Source: Pelomonas sp. KK5
GTDB lineage: Bacteria; Pseudomonadota; Gammaproteobacteria; Burkholderiales; Burkholderiaceae_C
Assembly: GCF_001984095.1 (NCBI RefSeq)
Contig: NZ_LYVQ01000016.1
Span: 1 to 47,626 of the forward strand
Direction of reading: 5' to 3'
DNA length: 47,626 nucleotides
The notes below the pieces were generated by a model, which was not told the DNA's origin, made no database searches, and saw nothing but the letters and a program-made list of their open reading frames with translations. A program made the translations under genes and the position numbers. Positions 9,968 to 18,753 of this stretch are shown here, piece after piece; within the stretch, counting starts at the first letter, position 1, and each line of letters begins with the position of its first letter.

Positions 9968-10413
9968 GCGACTTCCAGCAGGCCATGGCCGACATCGTGG
10001 CCTCGCCCGCCTGGTGCAATGCGGTGCGCGAGGACGAGGCCGTCCTGTCTGGCCGTTATGTGCTGGACGAGCGCGAGCGCCGCCGCCTCGTCGCGCTGGC
10101 CCGCCACAGCGGCATGCAGGCCGCCTGCAGCGTGTACCGGATGAACCGCATCACGCCGCTGGCGATCAACCTGCGCGCCACGCTGCATGCGCTGGGCGAG
10201 CGGCTGCCGGGCCTGGTGACGCTGTACTGGCAGGCCCAACCGCGTGGCCATACCCATTTCTACATCGAGGCCGACCGCTTCTGCCGCTGGCTGGGCGAGC
10301 GGCCCGAGGGGCGCGACGATGCGCGGGTGGCCGTGGCCCTGGCCGGCGAATGGCCGGCGGTGCGCGAGGCGCTGGCGACGAGTCTCAGGGAAGAACGCTC
10401 AGACGACCGATAG
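9961..10413 (+). CDS. Probable partner protein of the MNIO oxidase
   Basis: This 150-residue protein starts inside the last codons of the MNIO gene (7-base overlap), which argues for a stoichiometric partner. The N-terminal half is helical with conserved-looking segments LSGRYVLDERERRRLVALAR and VYRMNRITPLA. The C-terminal half holds a strand/helix pattern around HFYIEADRFCRWL. MNIO enzymes commonly act with a small partner that binds the precursor (MbnC, TglI, BufC types), and size and position fit that role, but I cannot assign the family with certainty. Its 3' end overlaps the convergent transporter gene by 15 bases. Confidence 0.75.
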   Translation: MLSDFQQAMADIVASPAWCNAVREDEAVLSGRYVLDERERRRLVALARHSGMQAACSVYRMNRITPLAINLRATLHALGERLPGLVTLYWQAQPRGHTHFYIEADRFCRWLGERPEGRDDARVAVALAGEWPAVREALATSLREERSDDR

Positions 10414-11277
10414 AGCGATCACGCCGCCGGCGATCAGCGCGGCGCCGACCAGCCGCCATCCGCGCTCGCCTTCGCCCAGCAACTTGCCCCCGGCCAGCGC
10501 CGCCACCAGCATCGAGAGTTCCCGCGCCGGCGCCACCCGCGACAGCGGCGCCAGCTGCAGCGCGTACAGCACCAGCACATAGGCCAGCGGGCTCAGCACC
10601 GCCATCATCAGCACATAGGGCCACTGCCTGCGCAGCGCGGGCAGGAAGCCGGCGCGTTCGCGCAGCACCGCGGGCAGGCCGAAGGGCACGAGCAGCAGGT
10701 TGCTCATGTAGTACAGCAGCAGCGGCGAGAGCTGCAGCACCTTGACCGAGTAGCCGTCGGCCACGGTATAGCCGGCAATGGTGAGGCCGGTGGCTGAGCC
10801 CCAGAGGATGCCGAGCCAGCGGCGGCGTTTCGCGGCGGCATCGCCGGGCTTCCACAGCGCGGGACCGGCGGCCATCAGCACGATGCCGGCGATCACCGCG
10901 GCCAGGCCGAGCCCCCCGGCCAGCCCCAGCTGCTCGTCCAGCAGCGCCAGCGCGGCCAGCGCGGAGATGGCCGGGCCGCTGCCGCGGGCGACCGGGTAGA
11001 CGATGTTCAGGTCCGAGACCCGGTAGCCCAGCAGCAGCGTGCGGAAATAGACCAGGTGCAGCAGCGCGCTGGCCAGCGCCATCGTCCAGGCCAGCGCGCT
11101 CCAGCGCGGCAGCATCTCCCATGCCGCCGGCGCGACGAGCGGCAGCCACAGCAGCGCGGCGGCGAGCGCGCCGGCCAGCACGAAGTGATGGTCGCCACCG
11201 GCCTTCTTGGCGCCGAGGTTCCAGGCGGCATGGAGCAGGGCGGCGAGCAGGACGAGGGCGAGGGCGTGCAGCGGCAT
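10399..11277 (-). CDS. EamA/DMT-superfamily transporter
   Basis: This inner-membrane protein of 292 residues has ten predicted hydrophobic helices in two repeats, the arrangement of EamA drug/metabolite transporters. It opens with LHALALVLLAALLHAAWNLGAKKAG; the AAWN motif after the first helix is common in the family. A charged loop (KPGDAAAKRRRW) separates the two halves around residue 145. The substrate cannot be inferred. It starts immediately after the stop of the next upstream gene on this strand (11278) and is convergent with the MNIO partner gene, overlapping it by 15 bases. Confidence 0.85.
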   Translation of the reverse strand: MPLHALALVLLAALLHAAWNLGAKKAGGDHHFVLAGALAAALLWLPLVAPAAWEMLPRWSALAWTMALASALLHLVYFRTLLLGYRVSDLNIVYPVARGSGPAISALAALALLDEQLGLAGGLGLAAVIAGIVLMAAGPALWKPGDAAAKRRRWLGILWGSATGLTIAGYTVADGYSVKVLQLSPLLLYYMSNLLLVPFGLPAVLRERAGFLPALRRQWPYVLMMAVLSPLAYVLVLYALQLAPLSRVAPARELSMLVAALAGGKLLGEGERGWRLVGAALIAGGVIALSVV

Positions 11278-12306
11278 CTACTGTTTTTGCAGGCGCAGCA
11301 GCAGGCGGTTGCGGTCGTCGGTGAACCAGAGGCGGCCCTGCTCGTCCTCGGCCAGGTCCACCGGCGCGCCGCTGTGGCGCTGGCCCTTGTCGTCCTGCCA
11401 GACGAGATCCAGCAGCAGCTCGGGCCGGCCGCGCGGCGTGCCGTCGGCGTTGACGGCGTAGCGGACGATGCGATGGCCGCTGTCGCGGTAGCCATGCAAG
11501 CCGATCAGCAGCGCCTCGGCCTGGCTGGGCCCGGCCCAACGCCTGGTGTAACGCATCGCCAGCGGGGCGGCATGGGCCGGCATCGTCAGCAGCGCCGGCG
11601 CGGTCTTCGCGCACTGCGCGGCGGTGGCGCCGAGCAGCGGCTGGCTCTTTCCCACGCAGAAGGGCCAGCCGTAGTCCAGCCCGCCCTTGAGCACATTGAT
11701 CTCCTCGGGCGGCTGGTCCGCGTCGGGCAGGTCGATGCCGTTGTCGGCTTCCAGCACCGTGCCCGAGGCGTGGACCGCCAGCGCCATCGAGTTGCGCAGG
11801 CCGGTGGCCCAGGGCTGGGCCGCCGGAGCACCGCGGGCCAGCCGGTAGACCGCGCCGAGCGGCCGCGCGCCGCCGGCTTCGTCGCAATGCGGCGGCGAGG
11901 GCGGCTGGCCGTTCGGTCCGTCGCAGCGGTCGGTGGCGGAGCCGACGTTGATCAGCAGCGCGCCGTCGCGGTCGAAGACGATCTGCTTGAGCAGGTGGCG
12001 GCCGCGGCCGGGCAGGCCGTCGACCACGACTTCAGTTTTCAAGGGCCCGGGTGAGGGCCAGGCGAAGCGCTGGATGCGATTGGTCTCGGCGATGACGACG
12101 GCGCCGTCCGGGCTGCGCGTTATGCCGTGCGGCCGGTCCAGGCCCTTCAGCAGTTCGACCGGCTTCGCGCCGGCCTTCACCCACCACAGCCGGCCCCGCC
12201 GGGGCTCCCAGCCGCCGGGATCGGTCAGCAGCACCTCGTCGTCGCCCACCACCAGCAGGCCGCGCGGGAAGCGCAGGCCGGACTTCGCGTCCGCGATCAC
12301 GGCCAC
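11278..12306 (-). CDS. PQQ-dependent sugar (sorbosone/glucose) dehydrogenase-like beta-propeller, N-terminus displaced
   Basis: The product resembles the GSDH/L-sorbosone dehydrogenase family, six-bladed propellers that oxidise sugars or aldehydes in the periplasm with PQQ. Typical signatures are FPRGLLVVGDDEVLLTD, GLDRPHGI, GLRNSMALAV and GGLDYGWPFC. From the only in-frame start (GTG 12306) it is 342 residues with no signal peptide. However, the frame stays open upstream and encodes APPGTC before that GTG. A good signal-peptide start (ATG 12392) lies in another frame and runs only to a stop at 12297. I infer an indel in the C-rich run near 12310-12350, either real or a sequencing error. Confidence 0.75.
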   Translation of the reverse strand: MAVIADAKSGLRFPRGLLVVGDDEVLLTDPGGWEPRRGRLWWVKAGAKPVELLKGLDRPHGITRSPDGAVVIAETNRIQRFAWPSPGPLKTEVVVDGLPGRGRHLLKQIVFDRDGALLINVGSATDRCDGPNGQPPSPPHCDEAGGARPLGAVYRLARGAPAAQPWATGLRNSMALAVHASGTVLEADNGIDLPDADQPPEEINVLKGGLDYGWPFCVGKSQPLLGATAAQCAKTAPALLTMPAHAAPLAMRYTRRWAGPSQAEALLIGLHGYRDSGHRIVRYAVNADGTPRGRPELLLDLVWQDDKGQRHSGAPVDLAEDEQGRLWFTDDRNRLLLRLQKQ

Positions 12307-12392
12307 GCAGGTGCCGGGCGGGGCTTGACGGGGAGGGCAGGGAAGCCGCCGCAGGTCGTGGCGGCCGCCGCTGCCAGCAGCGCCGCCAGCAT
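12297..12392 (-). pseudogene. Orphaned signal-peptide start of the dehydrogenase-like gene
   Basis: ATG 12392-12390 shares one base with the ppsR stop (TGATG), as expected for a coupled next gene. It reads MLAALLAAAAATTCGGFPAL, a plausible secretion or lipoprotein signal, then hits TGA at 12297-12299. The dehydrogenase frame continues alongside. Adding one base (or removing two) in the C runs would join the signal peptide to the propeller. As it stands, this 31-codon frame is the broken 5' end of the gene at 11278-12306. Confidence 0.6.
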
Positions 12393-13213
12393 CAGTAGAC
12401 GAGGCGGTCCGGCCGGATGTCGTTGAGGATGGTCGTCGCGATCTCCTCGATCGACTTGTGGGTGGAGGAGAGCCAGTTGATGCCGTCGCGCTTCATCATC
12501 TTCTCGGCCTCGTTGACCTCGTAGCGGCAGTTGATCAGGTCGGCGTACTTGCTGCCGGGGCGGCGTTCGTTGCGGATCTGGCTGAGGCGGTCGGGGTCGA
12601 TCGTCAGGCCGAAGCACTTGCGCTTGTGCGGCGCCAGCGAGGCGGGCAGCTTGCCGCGCTCGAAGTCCTCGGGGATCAGCGGGTAGTTGGCGGCCTTGAT
12701 CCCGTGCTGCATGGCGAGATACAGCGAGGTGGGCGTCTTGCCGCTGCGCGATACGCCGACCAGGATCACGTCGGCCACGTCCAGGTTCTTGGCCGACTGG
12801 CCGTCGTCGTGGGCCAGCGAGAAATTGATCGCCTCGATGCGGTCGTGGTACTCCTGGCTGCGCGCCACGTCGGAGAAGCGGCCGACCCGGTGGTTCGATT
12901 TGACCTCGAACTCTTCCTCCAGCGGCTCGATGAAGGTGCCGAACATGTCCATGATGCGGCCCTTGCAGTGGTCGCGGACGATCTTCAGCACCTCGCGGTC
13001 CACCAGCGTCAGGAAGACGATCGGGCGCTTGCCCTCGCGCTCGCCCATGTCGTTGATCTCGCGCACCACGGCGTAGGCCTTCTCCGAGGTGTCGATGAAG
13101 GGGCGGCGGACGTGGCGCGGCTTGATCGGGAACTGCGCCAGGATCGAGTTGCCGAAGGTTTCGGCGGTGATCCCGGTGCCATCGGAGACGAAATAGACGG
13201 TGCGATCGGTCAT
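12392..13213 (-). CDS. ppsR: Phosphoenolpyruvate synthase regulatory protein (kinase/pyrophosphorylase)
   Basis: This bifunctional DUF299 enzyme inactivates PEP synthase by ADP-dependent phosphorylation of an active-site threonine and reactivates it by phosphate-dependent dephosphorylation. I chose ATG 13213 (MTDRTVYFVSDGTG), which gives 273 residues, the normal length. A longer frame to 13312 adds 33 atypical residues and runs through the putative ppsA promoter. The P-loop GVSRSGKTPTSLYLA is clear, as is the N-terminal FVSDGTGITAETFGNSIL. It is divergent from its target ppsA with a 159-base gap, a widely conserved arrangement. Confidence 0.95.
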   Translation of the reverse strand: MTDRTVYFVSDGTGITAETFGNSILAQFPIKPRHVRRPFIDTSEKAYAVVREINDMGEREGKRPIVFLTLVDREVLKIVRDHCKGRIMDMFGTFIEPLEEEFEVKSNHRVGRFSDVARSQEYHDRIEAINFSLAHDDGQSAKNLDVADVILVGVSRSGKTPTSLYLAMQHGIKAANYPLIPEDFERGKLPASLAPHKRKCFGLTIDPDRLSQIRNERRPGSKYADLINCRYEVNEAEKMMKRDGINWLSSTHKSIEEIATTILNDIRPDRLVY

Positions 13214-13249
13214 GTCCGGACTTCTTGAGTGTTTTTCGATCATAGGCTC

Positions 13250-13255
13250 TAGAAT
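13250..13255 (+). promoter_or_regulatory. ppsA: Candidate -10 element for ppsA
   Basis: TAGAAT lies in the ppsR/ppsA divergent gap. A TTGAGT hexamer at 13225-13230 could be the -35, but the spacer is 19 bases, longer than ideal. The resulting leader would be about 110 bases. No conserved riboswitch fold was evident in it. Confidence 0.4.
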
Positions 13256-13372
13256 CGCGCGCAACATCTCGCCAGCAGCCATGACGACGCCCCACCCACA
13301 ACTCGAATCCACAAGCGTGGTTGTGTCGTTCTGCGCGGGAGCCCGGAATTCACAACCTTACGGAGCTTTCCC

Positions 13373-15772
13373 ATGTCTGCACGCTATGAGTCGACCGCCC
13401 TGGTCGTACCGTTTGAGAACCTGAGAATGGACGACGTCGAGGTCGTTGGCGGTAAGAACGCCAGCCTCGGCGAGATGATCTCCCAGCTCAGCGCCACCGG
13501 GGTCCGCGTGCCCGGCGGCTTCGCCACCACGGCCCATGCCTTTCGCCAGTTCCTCAAGCACGAGGGTCTGGACCAGCGCATCGCTGCCCGCCTGGAAACG
13601 CTGAACACCGACGACGTGCGCGCGCTGGCCGAGGCCGGCGCCGAGATCCGCGGCTGGCTGGAGGCGCAGCCCTTCCCGGCCGACCTGGAAAAGGAGATTC
13701 GTAACTCCTTCGCCAAGCTGACCGCCGAGAACCCCGGCGTGTCCTTCGCCGTGCGCTCCTCGGCCACCGCCGAGGACCTGCCCGACGCCTCCTTCGCCGG
13801 CCAGCAGGAGACCTTCCTGAACGTCGTCGGCATCGAGGAAGTGCTGCACAAGATGAAGGAGGTCTTCGCCTCCCTCTACAACGACCGCGCGATCAGCTAC
13901 CGCGTGCACAAGGGCTTCGCGCACGCTGACGTGGCGCTCTCCGCCGGCGTGCAGCGCATGGTGCGCTCCGACCTCGGCTCTGCCGGCGTGATGTTCACGA
14001 TCGACACCGAGAGCGGCTTCAAGGACGTCGTCTTCATCACGTCCAGCTACGGCCTGGGCGAAACGGTGGTGCAGGGCGCGGTGAACCCGGACGAGTTCTA
14101 TGTCCACAAGCCCGCGCTGCGTGCCGGCAAGCTGCCGATCATCCGCCGCAACCTGGGCTCCAAGCTGATCCGCATGGAGTTCGCCACGCCCGAAGAGAAG
14201 GCCGCCAGCGGCAAGCTGGTGAAGACCATCGACACCGCGCCCGAGACCCGCAACCGCTATTCGCTGCTGGACGCCGAGGTGATCGAGCTGGCCAAGTACG
14301 CGCTGATCATCGAGCAGCACTACGGCCGCGCGATGGACATCGAGTGGGGCCGCGACGGCGTCGACGGCAAGCTCTACATCCTGCAGGCCCGCCCGGAGAC
14401 GGTGAAGAGCCAGGCCGAAGGCCAGGTCGAGATGGCCTACAAGCTGAAGGGCCAGGGCACGGTGCTGGCCGAAGGCCGCGCGATCGGCCAGAAGATCGGC
14501 ACCGGCCCGGTCCGCCTGGTCTCCAGCGTGGCCGAGATGGAACGCGTGCAGCCCGGCGACGTGCTGGTCACCGACATGACCGACCCGAACTGGGAGCCGG
14601 TGATGAAGCGCGCCGCGGCGATCGTGACGAACCGCGGCGGCCGCACCTGCCACGCGGCCATCATCGCCCGCGAGCTGGGCATCCCGGCCGTGGTCGGCTG
14701 CGGCGACGCGACCGAGACGCTGAAGGACGGCCAGCTGGTGACGGTGGCCTGCTCCGAAGGCGACACCGGCTACATCTACGACGGCCTGCTGGAAGCCGAG
14801 GTCAGCGAGGTGCATCGCGGCGAGCTGCCCTACTGCCCGATCAAGATCATGATGAACATCGGCAACCCGCAGCTGGCGTTCAACTTCGCGCAGATGCCCG
14901 GCGGCGGCGTGGGCCTGGCCCGCCTCGAGTTCATCATCAACAACAATATCGGCGTCCACCCGAAGGCGATCCTGGACTATCCGAACATCGATGCGGACCT
15001 GAAGAAGGCGGTCGAGTCGGTGGCCCGCGGCCATGCCTCGCCGCGCGCCTTCTACGTGGACAAGCTGGTCGAGGGCATCGCGACGATCGCGGCGGCCTTC
15101 TTCCCGCGCCCGGTGATCGTTCGTCTCTCGGACTTCAAGAGCAACGAGTACCGCAAGCTGATCGGCGGCTCGCGCTACGAGCCGGACGAAGAGAACCCGA
15201 TGCTGGGCTTCCGCGGCGCCTCGCGCTACATCAGCGGCGAGTTCAGCGATGCCTTCGCGATGGAGTGCGAGGCGCTCAAGCGCGTGCGCAGCGAGATGGG
15301 CCTGACCAACGTCGAGATCATGGTGCCCTTCGTGCGCACGGTGAAGCAGGCGGCCCGCGTCGTCGAGATGATGGCCGAGAAGGGCCTCAAGCGCGGCGAG
15401 AACCAGCTGCGCGTGATCATGATGTGCGAGGTGCCCAGCAACGCCATCCTGGCCGAGCAGTTCCTTGAGCACTTCGACGGCATGTCCATCGGCTCCAATG
15501 ACCTGACCCAGCTCACGCTGGGCCTGGACCGCGACTCCGGCCTGGAGCAACTGGCCGGCGACTTCGACGAACGCGATCCGGCCGTCAAGGCGATGATCTC
15601 GCGCGCCATCGCCGCCTGCCGCGCCACCGGCAAGTACGTGGGCATCTGCGGCCAGGGCCCCAGCGACCATCCGGACTTCGCCGACTGGCTGGCGGCCGAG
15701 GGCATCGAGTCGATGTCGCTGAACCCGGACACGGTCATTGATACCTGGCAGCGCCTGGCTGCTCGCCGCTGA
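13373..15772 (+). CDS. ppsA: Phosphoenolpyruvate synthase
   Basis: PpsA converts pyruvate and ATP to PEP, AMP and phosphate, the first step of gluconeogenesis from three-carbon compounds. The 799-residue product has an ATP-grasp domain (about 1-340, with [12 protein letters not shown] and [21 protein letters not shown]) and the swivelling phosphohistidine domain with [21 protein letters not shown]. The C-terminal TIM barrel ends with the catalytic-Cys region [20 protein letters not shown] ribosome-binding site precedes ATG 13373. Control by PpsR, encoded divergently, is expected: the residues around the phosphohistidine (RTCH) contain the threonine the regulator targets. Confidence 0.97.
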   Translation: MSARYESTALVVPFENLRMDDVEVVGGKNASLGEMISQLSATGVRVPGGFATTAHAFRQFLKHEGLDQRIAARLETLNTDDVRALAEAGAEIRGWLEAQPFPADLEKEIRNSFAKLTAENPGVSFAVRSSATAEDLPDASFAGQQETFLNVVGIEEVLHKMKEVFASLYNDRAISYRVHKGFAHADVALSAGVQRMVRSDLGSAGVMFTIDTESGFKDVVFITSSYGLGETVVQGAVNPDEFYVHKPALRAGKLPIIRRNLGSKLIRMEFATPEEKAASGKLVKTIDTAPETRNRYSLLDAEVIELAKYALIIEQHYGRAMDIEWGRDGVDGKLYILQARPETVKSQAEGQVEMAYKLKGQGTVLAEGRAIGQKIGTGPVRLVSSVAEMERVQPGDVLVTDMTDPNWEPVMKRAAAIVTNRGGRTCHAAIIARELGIPAVVGCGDATETLKDGQLVTVACSEGDTGYIYDGLLEAEVSEVHRGELPYCPIKIMMNIGNPQLAFNFAQMPGGGVGLARLEFIINNNIGVHPKAILDYPNIDADLKKAVESVARGHASPRAFYVDKLVEGIATIAAAFFPRPVIVRLSDFKSNEYRKLIGGSRYEPDEENPMLGFRGASRYISGEFSDAFAMECEALKRVRSEMGLTNVEIMVPFVRTVKQAARVVEMMAEKGLKRGENQLRVIMMCEVPSNAILAEQFLEHFDGMSIGSNDLTQLTLGLDRDSGLEQLAGDFDERDPAVKAMISRAIAACRATGKYVGICGQGPSDHPDFADWLAAEGIESMSLNPDTVIDTWQRLAARR

Positions 15773-15806
15773 TCGGTTCCGGGCGGGTTCGCCTGAATCG
15801 ACGGCT

Positions 15807-15835
15807 CACGCCGCGGTCGCGATGATCGCGGCGTG
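15807..15835 (+). other. 9-bp inverted repeat enclosing the GTG start of the symporter gene
   Basis: The arms CACGCCGCG (15807-15815) and CGCGGCGTG (15827-15835) are perfect complements around an 11-base loop. The right arm ends exactly with the GTG start codon. No T run follows, so it is a poor terminator for ppsA. It would hide the start codon in the mRNA. Confidence 0.6.
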
Positions 15836-17905
15836 ACACAGGATTCCTCCTTCGCGCGGCGCCTCACGCGCGCCTACGTTCGCTACACCGTGGGCTTCCT
15901 GCTCTTCGTGCTGGCGCTGGCCCTGCTGGAGCGGGCCGGCCTGTCCAAGAGCTGGATCGGCTTCAGCTTCCTGGCGGCCACGGTGGGCGTCTATGCGGTG
16001 ATCGGCATCGTCAGTCGCACGACCGACTCGGCCGAGTACTACGTCGCCGGCCGCCGCGTGCCGGCCATCTTCAACGGCATGGCCGCCGGCGCCGACTGGA
16101 TGAGCGCCGCCTCCTTCATCGGCATGGCCGGCACGCTGTACCTGAGCGGCTACGGCGGCCTGGCCTTCGTGCTCGGCTGGACCGGCGGCTTCTGCCTGGT
16201 GGCGCTGTGCCTGGCGCCCTACCTGCGGCGCTTCGGGCAGTACACGGTGCCGGACTTCATCGGCGCCCGCTACGGCAGCGGCGCGCTGCGCCTGCTGGCG
16301 GCCGGCATGGCGATCGGCGTCTCCTTCCTCTATCTCGTCGCACAGATCTATGGCGTCGGCCTGATCACGACCCGGCTCACCGGCATGAGCTTCGAGGTGG
16401 GCGTGTTCGTGGGCCTGGGCGGCGTGCTGGTGTGCTCCTTCCTCGGCGGCATGCGGGCCGTGACCTGGACACAGGTGGCGCAGTACATCGTGCTGATCGT
16501 GGCCTACCTGCTGCCGGTCGTCTGGATGGGCCTGCAGCAGGGCGGCACGCCGGTGCCGCAGGCGGTGTACGGCTGGCAGCTGGAGCAGATCGGCCGCCGC
16601 GAGCAGGAGCTGCTCGCCGACCCGCGCGAGCAGCAGGTGAGGGCGCTCTACCGGCAGCGCGCGGAAGCGCTGGGCCGCCGCCTGGCCGACGTGCCCGCGG
16701 CGCTGGCGGCCGAGCGGCTCGAGGCCGAGCGGACCGTGCTCACACTGAAGTCCGGCGAGGCGCCGCTGTCGCAGATCCAGGCGGCCGAGAAGCGCCTGGC
16801 CGCCTTGCCCCACACGCCCGCCGAGGCCGCGGAACGCTGGCGCCGGCAACAGGCCGACAACGAGGCGCGCGCCCTGCCGCTGGCCGGCATGCCGCCGCAT
16901 GCGCAGGCCTTCGCCGGCGACCCGGCAGGCACGCCCGAGCAGCGCCGGCAGTTCGACGAATCGCGCCGCAACTTCCTGGCCCTGGTGTTCTGCCTCGTTG
17001 TCGGCACGGCCGGCCTGCCGCACCTGCTGGCCCGCTACTACACGACGCCGACGGTGCGCGAGGCGCGCAGCTCGGTCGCCTGGTCGCTGTTCTTCATTGG
17101 CCTGCTGTACCTGAGCGCGCCGGCGCTGGCGGTGATGGTCAAGTACGAGGTCTTCAACCACCTGGTGGGCATGCGCTTCGACCAGCTGCCGGGCTGGATC
17201 GGCCAGTGGGCCCGGGTCGATCCTTCGCTGCTGTCGGTGGCCGACGTGAACGGCGATGGCGTGCTGCAGCTGGCCGAACTGCGCATCAACGGGGACATCA
17301 TCACGCTGATCGCGCCGGAGCTGGCCGGGCTGCCCTTCGTCGTCTCGGGCATGGTGGCGGCAGGCGGGCTGGCGGCGGCGCTGTCCACCGCCGACGGCCT
17401 GCTGCTGACGATCTCGGCCGCGCTGTCGCACGACATCTACTTCCGCGTCGTCAACCCGGGCGCCTCGCCGACGCGGCGGGTCACGCTGTCCAAGGCGCTG
17501 CTGCTGGCGGCCGCGCTGGCGGCCGGTGCGATCGCCACCCAGAAGCCCGCCGACATCCTCTTCATGGTGGCCGCCGCCTTCTCCTTCGCGGGCGCAGGCT
17601 TCGTGCCGCCACTGGTGCTGGGCGTGTTCTGGAAGCGCGCCAACGCGGCCGGCGCGCTGGCCGGCATGCTGCTGGGGATCGGTGTGACGGCCTGGTACCT
17701 GGCCTGCGCCCACGGGCCGCTGCGCGCGGCCCTGGGCATCCCCGGCGCGGCCACGCTGTGGTGGGGCATCCAGCCGATCTCGGCCGGGTTGTTCGGCATC
17801 CCGGCGGGCTTCGCCGCGACCCTGGCGGTGAGCCTGCTGACCCCGGCGCCGCGCGCCGAGCAGGCCGACTTCGTGCGCCTGCTGCGCAGCCCGCCTGCCG
17901 TCTGA
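15833..17905 (+). CDS. Sodium/solute symporter (SSS family, VC_2705-like)
   Basis: This inner-membrane symporter of 690 residues probably imports a small organic acid such as acetate with sodium. SSS signatures include the N-terminal SAEYYVAGRRVPAIFNGMAAGADWMSAASF region and AAGGLAAALSTADGLLLTISAALSHDIY with the sodium-site serines. A long hydrophilic, helical insert (about residues 245-385) separates two membrane blocks, as in the VC_2705 subfamily. A canonical EF-hand-like loop, DVNGDGVLQLAE, lies at residues 471-482. The start is GTG 15833, inside an inverted repeat. It follows ppsA by 60 bases, which fits use of two- or three-carbon acids for gluconeogenesis. Confidence 0.9.
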   Translation: MTQDSSFARRLTRAYVRYTVGFLLFVLALALLERAGLSKSWIGFSFLAATVGVYAVIGIVSRTTDSAEYYVAGRRVPAIFNGMAAGADWMSAASFIGMAGTLYLSGYGGLAFVLGWTGGFCLVALCLAPYLRRFGQYTVPDFIGARYGSGALRLLAAGMAIGVSFLYLVAQIYGVGLITTRLTGMSFEVGVFVGLGGVLVCSFLGGMRAVTWTQVAQYIVLIVAYLLPVVWMGLQQGGTPVPQAVYGWQLEQIGRREQELLADPREQQVRALYRQRAEALGRRLADVPAALAAERLEAERTVLTLKSGEAPLSQIQAAEKRLAALPHTPAEAAERWRRQQADNEARALPLAGMPPHAQAFAGDPAGTPEQRRQFDESRRNFLALVFCLVVGTAGLPHLLARYYTTPTVREARSSVAWSLFFIGLLYLSAPALAVMVKYEVFNHLVGMRFDQLPGWIGQWARVDPSLLSVADVNGDGVLQLAELRINGDIITLIAPELAGLPFVVSGMVAAGGLAAALSTADGLLLTISAALSHDIYFRVVNPGASPTRRVTLSKALLLAAALAAGAIATQKPADILFMVAAAFSFAGAGFVPPLVLGVFWKRANAAGALAGMLLGIGVTAWYLACAHGPLRAALGIPGAATLWWGIQPISAGLFGIPAGFAATLAVSLLTPAPRAEQADFVRLLRSPPAV

Positions 17906-17928
17906 TTAGGCAGTTAGGGAATTTCGTA

Positions 17929-17934
17929 CTAGAA
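17929..17934 (+). promoter_or_regulatory. rpsF: Candidate -10 element for the rpsF operon
   Basis: TAGAAT lies 105 bases before the rpsF ATG in the only AT-richer stretch of the gap. A weak -35 (TTAGGC, 17905-17910) is 18 bases upstream and overlaps the end of the symporter gene. The remaining leader (17940-18039) is GC-rich; no known ribosomal-protein leader motif was recognised. Confidence 0.4.
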
Positions 17935-18039
17935 TCGCGGGTTCCCCCTTGCCGTGCTCACAAGTTTTGACGCTGTGACACGGCTTCCACAGAGCCCGCG
18001 CCATCCTGGCGCAGGCGCTGGAATCCACAAGGAGCATCA

Positions 18040-18405
18040 ATGCGTCACTATGAAATCATTCTGCTGATCCATCCGGATCAAAGCGAGCAGGTTCCGGCCA
18101 TGCTGGAGCGCTACAAGGGCCTCGTCACCACCGGTGGCGGCGTGGTTCACCGCGTCGAGGACTGGGGCCGTCGCCAGATGGCTTACCTGATCCAGAAGCT
18201 GGCCAAGGCGCACTACCTGTGCCTGAACATCGAGTGCAGCAAGGAAACCCTGGCTGAAATCGAGACCGGCTTCCGCTTCAACGACGCCGTGCTGCGTCAC
18301 CTGACCGTGGTCAAGGCCAAGGCCGAGACGACCCCGTCGGTCATGATGAAGAGCGTCGAGCGCGAAGAAGCCCGCAAGGCTCCTGCGCAGCAAGAAGCGG
18401 CCTGA
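18040..18405 (+). CDS. rpsF: Small ribosomal subunit protein bS6
   Basis: bS6 binds 16S rRNA with bS18 in the platform of the 30S subunit. The 121-residue product has the family start [22 protein letters not shown] and the conserved [19 protein letters not shown] segment. A charged C-terminal tail is typical of Betaproteobacteria. A good AAGGAG site precedes the ATG. It heads rpsF-priB-rpsR-rplI, the standard order in Beta- and Gammaproteobacteria. Confidence 0.98.
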   Translation: MRHYEIILLIHPDQSEQVPAMLERYKGLVTTGGGVVHRVEDWGRRQMAYLIQKLAKAHYLCLNIECSKETLAEIETGFRFNDAVLRHLTVVKAKAETTPSVMMKSVEREEARKAPAQQEAA

Positions 18406-18414
18406 TAAAGCCTG

Positions 18415-18708
18415 GTGAATCAGCTCACCCTGCAAGCGTCACTGCTTGAAGTGGGGCAGATCAGATACACGCCGGCCGGACTGATGGCGCTGGACCTCGG
18501 CTTGAAGCACGAGGGCGAGGCGCAGGAAGCTGGCAAGCCACGCAAGGTCTCGATGGAGATCAAGGCGGTGGCGATCGGCGAGATCTGCAAGCGATTGCTG
18601 GCGCTGGGCGCAGGAGGCCAGGCCCGATTCACGGGCTTCCTCAGCAACCAGCGCAACGGACGGGGAATCGTCTTCCACGTCACGGCACTCGCCGAAGAGC
18701 CGCTCTGA
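18415..18708 (+). CDS. priB: Primosomal replication protein N (PriB)
   Basis: PriB is a single-stranded-DNA-binding OB-fold dimer that helps PriA reload DnaB at stalled forks. The 97-residue product starts at GTG 18415, nine bases after rpsF, with the typical N-terminus NQLTLQASLLEVGQIRYTPAG and C-terminal strand GIVFHVTAL. No strong ribosome-binding site is visible, so translation probably depends on coupling to rpsF. The gene lies between two ribosomal protein genes and shortly before dnaB, whose product it helps to load. Confidence 0.93.
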   Translation: MNQLTLQASLLEVGQIRYTPAGLMALDLGLKHEGEAQEAGKPRKVSMEIKAVAIGEICKRLLALGAGGQARFTGFLSNQRNGRGIVFHVTALAEEPL

Positions 18709-18753
18709 TTCACCGTTATGTTCGTTCCGGATAGAAATTAAACGAGGTCCAAA

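Noticed and set aside
13358-15670. 770-codon open frame antisense to ppsA (and similar long shadows opposite dnaB, the symporter and dnaK)
   Set aside because: All lie opposite genes with clear family signatures and have composition-driven translations only.
15807-15835. ppsA terminator
   Set aside because: No T run after the stem, and the stem includes the next start codon.
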